Shown here one piece after another: positions 57,214 to 64,000 of a stretch of DNA of 64,000 bases. The notes beneath the pieces were generated by a model. The model was not told the DNA's origin, made no database searches, and was given only the letters and a program-made list of their open reading frames with translations. Source of the stretch: Branchiostoma floridae (taxonomy: Eukaryota; Chordata; Leptocardii; Amphioxiformes; Branchiostomatidae). The DNA lies in contig NC_049995.1 in assembly GCF_000003815.2 (NCBI RefSeq), positions 6,924,587-6,988,586 on the forward strand. The letters run 5' to 3'. The first letter of the stretch is position 1; each line of letters begins with the position of its first letter. A program made the translations under genes and the position numbers.

Positions 57214-60200
57214 ATGGCACATGGACAATACGACACCAATGACTTCCTGTATGATGCAGTACTTTTCTATGAGAAGGACGATCCAGACAAACCTAGGATT
57301 GAAGAGATCAGAACAATACTGGAAAGCGACAGTTGGGGAGTCAACATCTTCGATCCTCATCGTAGCGAGGATGGCAACAAGATGGACACATTCCAACAGT
57401 CGTTCAAAAACAGTCGCCACGCCATCGTGTTTCTCACCAAGACGGTTCTACGCTACATGGAAGAGAAGAAAAATGCAGAAGCAACGTTTCGGATGTCAAC
57501 CTTCCTGTGTAGCTTGTTGTCAAGTCATGATAAGAAAATCGCTCGACGGCTGATTCCGATTAAGTTGACCAATGACAGAACTACTCCATTTCTGCTGTGT
57601 GACCTGAGTGTGTTGGAGCCAGAACAAGCGGGGTTTAGGAGAAAACTTTTCAGGTGTCTCAGTGTGCCACCAGGTAAGTAGGTATAACCAGCTGTACTTC
57701 ATTACAACAAATAGAAATGGTAGTTTTTATCCTTTCCTTTACCATGCATGATGAATATGATGATGGACCAAGTTAAAGTTTTACCAATGGTTACTAGCTG
57801 TAACACATACAAAATTGTGAGAGTGAGTGAGTGAGAGGGTGAGTGAGTGAGTGAGTGAGTGAGCGAGTGAGCGAGTGAGAGGGTGAGTGAGTGAGTGAGT
57901 GAGTGAGAGGGTGAGTGAGTGAGTGAGCGAGTGAGCGAGTGAGAGGGTGAGTGAGAGGGTGAGTGAGTGAGAGGGTGAGTGAGTGAGTGAGTGAGTGAGT
58001 GAGAGGGTGAGTGAGTGAGTGAGTGAGTGAGTGAGAGGGTGAGAGTGAATGAGTGAGTGAGTGAGTGAGAGGGTGAGTGAGTGAGTGAGTGAGTGAGTGA
58101 GTGAGTGAGTGAGTGAGTGCTTGGGTAAGTATGAGTGAATGAGTGAGTAAGATACATGTAGATCCACACCTTGCATTTCTTTAGTCAATTCATTGCCTTT
58201 TATTATGCTCCCCTAAGCATATAGATGTACCAAATAAGCAAACCAGTATGTTTTACTTTCAGATGGTTTACTGGTTACTAGTATGTAAACAAACAAGTCA
58301 TGTGCATGTTCAGGGCTTGAAGTATGAACATGCAATGTTTCAATTTTTCACGCAGTTATCATACAAATATCCTGAGCGCTCAATTTCCTTGTAGAAAATA
58401 CTCCCCTGTACTGACCTGGACCTAAATTTCATTTTGCAGGTAAATGTTTTAAATAATTTGCATGCAAAATTTTGCCAACATGCAACTTTGAATGTAAATA
58501 GAAATTGAGCACTGATGTTGGTGTTGTTCTGCAGGACCAAACACCCCTTCACAGGTGCAGGCAAAACAGAAGGTACAGGAGGCCCAGAAGACTGTGGTAC
58601 TGACAGATGCTGTGGTACAGAGGCTAGCGGTACAGCTACATGTCCCACCTGAAGTCATGGCTGACATACAGCAGGAGTATGGAGGGTGCAAGGCAAGGGC
58701 TATGGAGGTGGGTGGCACAGTGGTTCACAGTTAGTTTGCAACACTCTATTGCCATCTTTTAACTAGGATTTTATTGTACAAGGCTTTTAGCTAGGATTTT
58801 ATTATACCGCTACTCATCACATTTCTTGGTAAGCTGCGGTAAGAGATATAGGTATGATTACTGTATATGGGTCTAGGGACATCCACCTTCCATGGTGTTT
58901 TATTAGAATTTATGTTAAAATGGTGCATTCTAAGGTATCCTGAGGTGCAAAATTACTGTCAGAGAGGTCACAGTAGAAGACCGTGACCACAAATTACCTG
59001 TTGGCATCTCTGGTCAATCAGAGTTTCATACTTGTCAAAGCATCTGCTCCCCAGTGTAAGGGTGTCTAGTGCATCCAATTTCTTGTTATTTTAAGACAAA
59101 TGCGTCGAAATGATGCCTGGACGCATGCCTGGCTAAAAGCCTGCTATGTACATTGTATGATCTTCTGTTAGAACAATAGAAGAAGTAGTAGCACAAAAGT
59201 AAACAGTACCCTCGTTGTTTTCTTGTGGTTCCAGGTGGTAGACTGTTGGAGAACTCGCTATGGTGAGGAGGCCACCATGGACAGGCTGACTGAGGCTCTG
59301 CGGAGTATGGCAGGGAGGAGCACAGCAGGGGTGCCTCAACAGGAGGAACCACTTCGGCATAGTCCAGGTAATGCTTCAGTTTCTTTCTTTCTTTATTCAT
59401 AATGCCAAACCCATTACAAGAGTCAGCCTAGGCAGCTTGTGCTGGTAATGGCTAACCCACAAAATTGCAGACGATCATACACAGAACTGACTACAATAAG
59501 CATTAGAATTGCACCAATGCCCGTAGGAGGTGCAGCCTCGGCCGGGCTCCAAAGCCACAAAATTTGTCCTGGTGTACTGCCAGATACCGTGGGGTACTCT
59601 TTAGGTAAGTCACAGCATCTATTTGTCACCAGGTCCTCAGAGTTTTAAAAAGTCTGCGACTGGGACCAAGTCTTAATCTATACACCTATTTTGTACCTTG
59701 TGTAAAAGTCGTTGCCAAACATTGTACTGTGTACAATTGTCATGCAATAAAGTTCTACAATATACATGTAGCCCGCATAGAGGGCACCCCACAGGACCAT
59801 GTGGGGGTCATATCCAAAAGTGCACCAAAAAAGCCAGTGAACTGCCTGGCAGGGTCCCTTTTTCCAAAATTAGCATAGGGCATCTAGATCACCAAATAAC
59901 CAAGTTGGTGAGAACTCAGATGTATGTTTGATAAAGTCTGCTCCTCTTCTCAGATACCCCTATTTCAAACCACCTGTCATCATATGTACACTGCTTTGAT
60001 CGATCAAGAAAAGCTCACAAGACTTTTTTTCCATCTACCTAGTTGGGCTACAGCCTCCTGTGGATCTGCCCTCCAATGTACCAGTCCAGACAGTGGGTAG
60101 GTATCATGTAGTATTTGCTTTTACTATGTAGGGTTTCTTCTCTTCAATTACCTGGAGCTACTTCCTAAACGAGGAACATTAATAAGCATCAATTCAATGG

Positions 60201-61292
60201 AGGAGCAATTAGTTTGTGGCCTCACTCAGAAATAAGGTTACACAACTCAAATTTCTGGCCACAGAGATATATTTAAGCACCAAAATTTGAGTTGTGCACC
60301 ATATCTCAGTGAGGCGGAGAACTCATCGATCTGTGACCCCTTGTACTTTGTTGTAAGTAGTAAGTGACTTTGTTGTTATATATAGTTAGCAAAATTGCTT
60401 CTTGACCTGATACAATGTCCAGACAACTATTTGCTTCTTTTGCAGCATCATTAGAAGCACACATGGGAATTTTGTCCCTAAATACAGACCAGTCCCAGAG
60501 GAAGGCAACAGGTAAACTACTATGGGTTCTTCTGATTTGTAGTATGGTATCCACACCTATTTTTTAGTCTCTTTGTCCTTTCTCATATATTTCACTTAAC
60601 AGCTACATGTATGATAGGTTTGGATGCCTACTAGTCCATTTCAGTGGTACAGTTAGCCAATGAGATACCCACTTAACCTGCCAGTGGGTCAATTTGAGTA
60701 TGTCTTACCTGTATATAGTACCACTCTCCCAGAGAGTGAAGTATTGTTTGGGGCATGTTGGTGTGTCCTTCTGACTAATCTGAAAATCAGTATGGACAAA
60801 GACATTGAGTCTGAAATCTCTTATTCCTATGTTAGTTTGTGTGTAGTTTTAGATTATGTAACATGTTTGTGCTCTGAGGGACTACTCTCCAAGGAAAGGT
60901 TCAGCTCTCGCTGTTTTTAGGCGATTTTGTTGGGCTTTGTATTTTATCCCATTTCTTCATATCCATGATCAAAATACAAAACAGAAAGCCTGACAAAAAT
61001 GAAAAAAAAAAAAAAACATATGTCAAAAAACAGCCAGAACCAAACCTCTGCTTGGTGAGTACTGAAGTCTGTAAAGAAGCTAAGTATTGAAATTTCTAAA
61101 GGCACACATGTATGACATATGGCATCTGAAATATGCTTCTAAGGGGTTAGATTTTATAGTTCTTGAGTTGCAGCTGTCTGTATTAGTGTAAACACACCGT
61201 AACAGCTAATGTCTGTTGCCCTTGTTCATTCAGGCAAAGAGGACAAGAAGAAGGCCACCAGTTCTCAAAGGCAGAAAGAACCAGCACAGTGA
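57214..61292 (+). CDS. TICAM-like TIR domain plus Death domain adaptor, 6 exons
   Basis: Exons 57214-57673 (acceptor at 57210), 58535-58707, 59235-59367, 60043-60096, 60446-60511, 61234-61292; all GT-AG, phases agree, 945 nt, 314 aa. Residues 10-153 form a TIR domain: box 1 FLYDAVLFY, a box-2-like loop WGVNIFDPHRSEDG, and TTPFLLCDLSVLEPEQAGF, which resembles the TRIF/TRAM (TICAM) TIR more than the MyD88 type. Residues about 176-240 look like a Death domain (RLAVQLHVPPEVMADIQQEY; VVDCWRTRYGEEATMDRL; ALRSM). The tail is short and basic (GKEDKKKA). TIR adaptors join Toll-like receptors to downstream signalling; a TIR-then-Death order reverses MyD88. No catalytic glutamate typical of NAD-cleaving TIRs was seen, so an adaptor role is likelier. 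Upstream coding exons cannot be excluded, since GGT before ATG is in frame. Confidence 0.82.
57818..58150. repeat. GTGA tetranucleotide microsatellite
   Basis: A long (GTGA)n tract with interspersed GAGAGGGT units lies in intron 1 of the TIR-Death gene. The minus-strand frames rich in Ser, Leu, Thr and His are by-products. Confidence 0.95.
59515..59660. repeat. Dispersed repeat also present at 61360-61480
   Basis: Shared landmarks: CCCGTAGGAGGTG / CCCATAGGGGGTG, AAAGCCACAA-ATTTTG, TCTATTTGTCACCAGG. One copy is in intron 3 and one 3' of the TIR-Death gene. Confidence 0.5.
59690..59755 (+). mobile_element. Decayed LINE 3' tail
   Basis: TTGTACCTTGTGTAAAAG then TACAATTGTCATGCAATAAAG resembles the tails at 37262-37320 and 52370-52425. 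Confidence 0.45.
60225..60345. mobile_element. Short foldback related to 18286-19162
   Basis: CTCAGAAATAAG, ACAACTCAAATTT and its mirror AAATTTGAGTTGTGCACC with TCAGTGAGGC-GAGAACTCAT resemble the arms of the mariner-like foldback, much shortened. Confidence 0.5.
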
Positions 61293-62509
61293 AACACAAC
61301 ACAACGCACCTCTGCATTACTCTGCAATAATGTTTGTTACACTGTTACAGTCCCATTTCTGGTGCCCATAGGGGGTGTATCCCTGGCCATGTCCTAAAGC
61401 CACAATTTTGTAGACTGCAGAATATTTTTACAGATAGTTTATGGTGTCTATTTGTCACCAGGGCCCAGGCTGATTTTAAGTTTAGATAATTCAGGCTCTG
61501 GCCGTGCCCCAAAATAGCCTAGTATCCGCAAATGGGACTGTAGAGAAGTGTGTAAAATGAACAGTTTAATAATATTACATGATTCATCATCATGATGAAA
61601 GCTGCTTGATTATATAAGATATGTTGAAGATGTTAGAGGGAAAACATTTGACAATCAATTATCAGTAATACTGTACAGAAAATTGATTAGTAATTGTTTA
61701 TACAAAGATTGTAAGTCATGAATCCTAAGGACTACAAATTTTGTATTTGACCTGGTTTTAGCTTGTTGTAATGAAGTTTGACTTATATTTTGATCCTATG
61801 GATATTTTTATATGAATATATATATATATATAAGGTGATACAATATCTTTGAAAAAAGAATGAGGGCTCAGAATATTCTAAACAAGTTTTATGATAAAAC
61901 AATGTATATTTTGTATATTTGTATAGAGTGTACATGATTATGTGACCAATATTAGGCGATATGTCACCACTGGTAAAATGAAATTAACAAACAAACAAAC
62001 CAGAATTGGGGAGTACACTTGAATTGTGCAGATGTCATAAGACAACAAAGTGCATTAAACACATTCCACCACTTTCCTTTTTTTTACCTTTATCTAACCT
62101 TGATACATCTTTGGCCTTAGCCATTTTTTAAAAGACTGCAATGGTCATTGTGTACATGTATGTGCTTTTTATAAATGTAGGCACTTAAGCAACATAATGT
62201 CAACTGTATTCAAATGAGACTCATAGTAGAATCAAGTAGAATCTCAGCCGCATTGTCGATCTTCCTTCATGTCGCAAGGGGGCGTCCAAGACGCATGCAG
62301 TGCTCTGTGTGTCGCTGGTTACATTCAACCAAAGGGAGTAAGAGTGTTCACTAAGGGATTCACGGTCTATGCCAGGGGATCGGTAGGCTGCCTTCTATTT
62401 TGTTTGGAGCTCCCATCGTGGGATTCACAAGACTGTACCACTTACGTGTTTTAGATGGTCTATTCCTTTTAGGTGAAAAGACTATTAGCTGCCTTCATGT
62501 AGTGTTGTA

Positions 62510-62960
62510 TCTTATTACCTATACGCGTCGGCTTTACCGAGAAATAATAAGTACAGCTCAGATTTCGAAGCATAGATGTCAAGTATATGAATATATATGA
62601 GTATATGAAGTCTTATATGAATATGTACCAAAATTCAAATTATTGTCATCATTACTTTGCAGGCGACACCCAGTAATGTTACGAGGTTCTCGGCCTCACC
62701 CAGAAATAACAAGCACAGCTCAGATTTTGAGGCATATCTTCTTGGTATGAAGCCTTTTATCAATATCCTCCAAATTACAAATCATTGGAGTCATTACTTC
62801 CCCGGCATTCGATTTTTTTCTGAATTAGAAGGTAAGTGGCAAGAAAAAGAACGGTGAAGAGTGATCAGACAATTTGACCCGCACACCTCAGGTTGCAGAT
62901 CAATTGTCCACTTTTTTTTCTCTATCCCTTACTATCCTTAATTTTAGTAGCAGGTGCTTT
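62510..62960. mobile_element. Relic of the mariner-like foldback family
   Basis: Segments CTCAGATTTCGAAGCATAGA, ACCAAAATTCAAATTA, ATGAAGCCTTTTATCAATAT and GCAGATCAATTGTCCACTTT recur from 18286-19162 but in rearranged order and without intact ends. No gene was recognised between 61293 and 64000. Confidence 0.65.
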
Positions 62961-63773
62961 GTACGATTTACGATAACGGTTGAACGGGAAGGCTAGGTCT
63001 ATATTCTTGTTTCACGAGAAGTCTAAATTCTATCCGCTTTCTTTTAAAGTACGGAAATCAAAACGGCACTGTTTTCACTATAAAAGGTCGAAGAGAGGAC
63101 CTTATCGTTTTAGATATTTTCTATGTAGTTCAGGTTAGTCTTGTTTATTCCAGTTGAAAAACACCTAGGAACTTCTCTAACTTACCTTTTATAGTCATAC
63201 CAACGCGAGAGTGGAATGTCACAGCCAAAAAATGGGGACATAGCATTGAAAAAAGGACGTTTTCTTCATCGATATGTTGCGTCCATCCGACATCGCAATT
63301 TAATGACCCTCTACTGAAGTTTCTCTAAATAATTACCAGAAAGTCTCCTTTCTAAAAAGCGAATTAGTTTTATAACGTTGTTAATCGTATTGGTGTACAG
63401 AAGACCTTCAGTTGCCTGGGTTTGTTTGTCTTGTTATTTTTTCTATGCCAGCCGAAAAAATTTACGCAAGGGTTAATGATTATGGGTGTACGACCTTTAT
63501 TGCCAGTATTCTTTATAAGTAGACCGCATTGAAGGGGTAGGATTAGTATTTCAGTTGCACATTCCAGTGCATCATGCATACACTCAAATTGAATTTTGAC
63601 TTCTAAAAAAAAAGGGGGGCAACTTTTGATCAAAAAGGTCCATTAGGCAGGACAGAATCTTGATTCTTTTGATAGGGCAAAAAATATGACCTTTGTCATG
63701 TAGCTACATATAGGTTACGACCTGTTGCTGGACAGCCGAGTCGACTGACTGGACGAGGGGTGGGGGATGGTGA

Positions 63774-63981
63774 AATACTGTAAATGCAGAGATATTCGCG
63801 GTGGTTTAATGTTCGCGGTTTTCACGGTGGCCGTTTCACAGCGAACTTTAAACCACTGCGAACATTTTTCAGTTAGAGACTACAGTGCATGGTGCTGCCA
63901 CGAACTTGAAAACGCCGCGAAAAGTCCTTTTTTCCGCTACCGCGGACTTAAATCGCCTGAAGTTTTAATGCATTTACAGTA
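63774..63981. mobile_element. ACTGTAAATGC-family MITE, copy 5
   Basis: Ends ATACTGTAAATGCAGAG and TTTTAATGCATTTACAGTAT, with TTCGCGGTGGTTTAATG and its inverse inside. Confidence 0.85.
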
Positions 63982-64000
63982 TTGGTCAACATGGCGTGGC

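Noticed and set aside
57702-58188. Two long minus-strand frames rich in His, Ser, Leu and Thr
   Set aside because: They translate the (GTGA)n microsatellite in intron 1 of the TIR-Death gene.
59439-59648. Additional exon of the TIR-Death gene
   Set aside because: The stretch is a dispersed repeat also found at 61360-61480, and exons 3 and 4 already join in phase.
62269-62600. Small plus-strand frames near the right edge
   Set aside because: No recognisable domain; sequence merges into the foldback relic at 62510-62960.

Overview
The window is animal nuclear DNA, most likely from a lancelet (Branchiostoma). Genes are split into many short exons with GT-AG introns. The introns are packed with MITEs, tRNA-derived SINEs, non-LTR fragments and microsatellites. 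The gene content (CEMIP-type, RGS22-type, TICAM-like TIR adaptor) fits an invertebrate chordate. The species is an inference; no marker gene is present.

Layout. (1) About 1.3-12.9 kb, + strand: the last 13 exons (638 codons) of a CEMIP/CEMIP2-type hyaluronan-processing protein whose 5' half lies outside the window. (2) 14.5-42.1 kb, - strand: a complete 23-exon RGS22-like gene. All splice phases agree, giving 1325 codons with several RGS modules. Its introns hold a hAT-like element, a PIF/Harbinger-like element, a mariner-like foldback, a minisatellite, a palindromic foldback family and a non-LTR insertion nested in a MITE. (3) 42.17-52.91 kb: a 10.7-kb DNA transposon with matching terminal inverted repeats and a 10-bp target-site duplication (9/10). 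It carries a 9-exon gene on the + strand whose product fuses a CARF/ALS2CR8-like N-terminus, a MULE DDE transposase core, a SWIM zinc finger, a Ulp1/C48 SUMO-protease-like domain with all four active-site positions, and a PHD-like finger. One 1-nt frameshift interrupts it. The element begins 82 bp upstream of the RGS22 start codon, so the transposon gene and RGS22 now face away from each other across a 229-bp interval, and the presumed original RGS22 promoter lies about 10.8 kb away. (4) 57.2-61.3 kb, + strand: a 6-exon gene for a 314-aa protein with an N-terminal TICAM-like TIR domain and a C-terminal Death domain, the reverse of the MyD88 order. (5) The ends and gaps (1-1.2, 52.9-57, 61.3-64 kb) contain only repeats.

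The four genes do not form a pathway. The strongest candidate for something undescribed is the multi-domain MULE element and its capture of the RGS22 promoter; the second is the TIR-Death adaptor. A recurring oddity is that exon ends carrying the splice donor have been locally duplicated into the adjoining intron at four separate exons.
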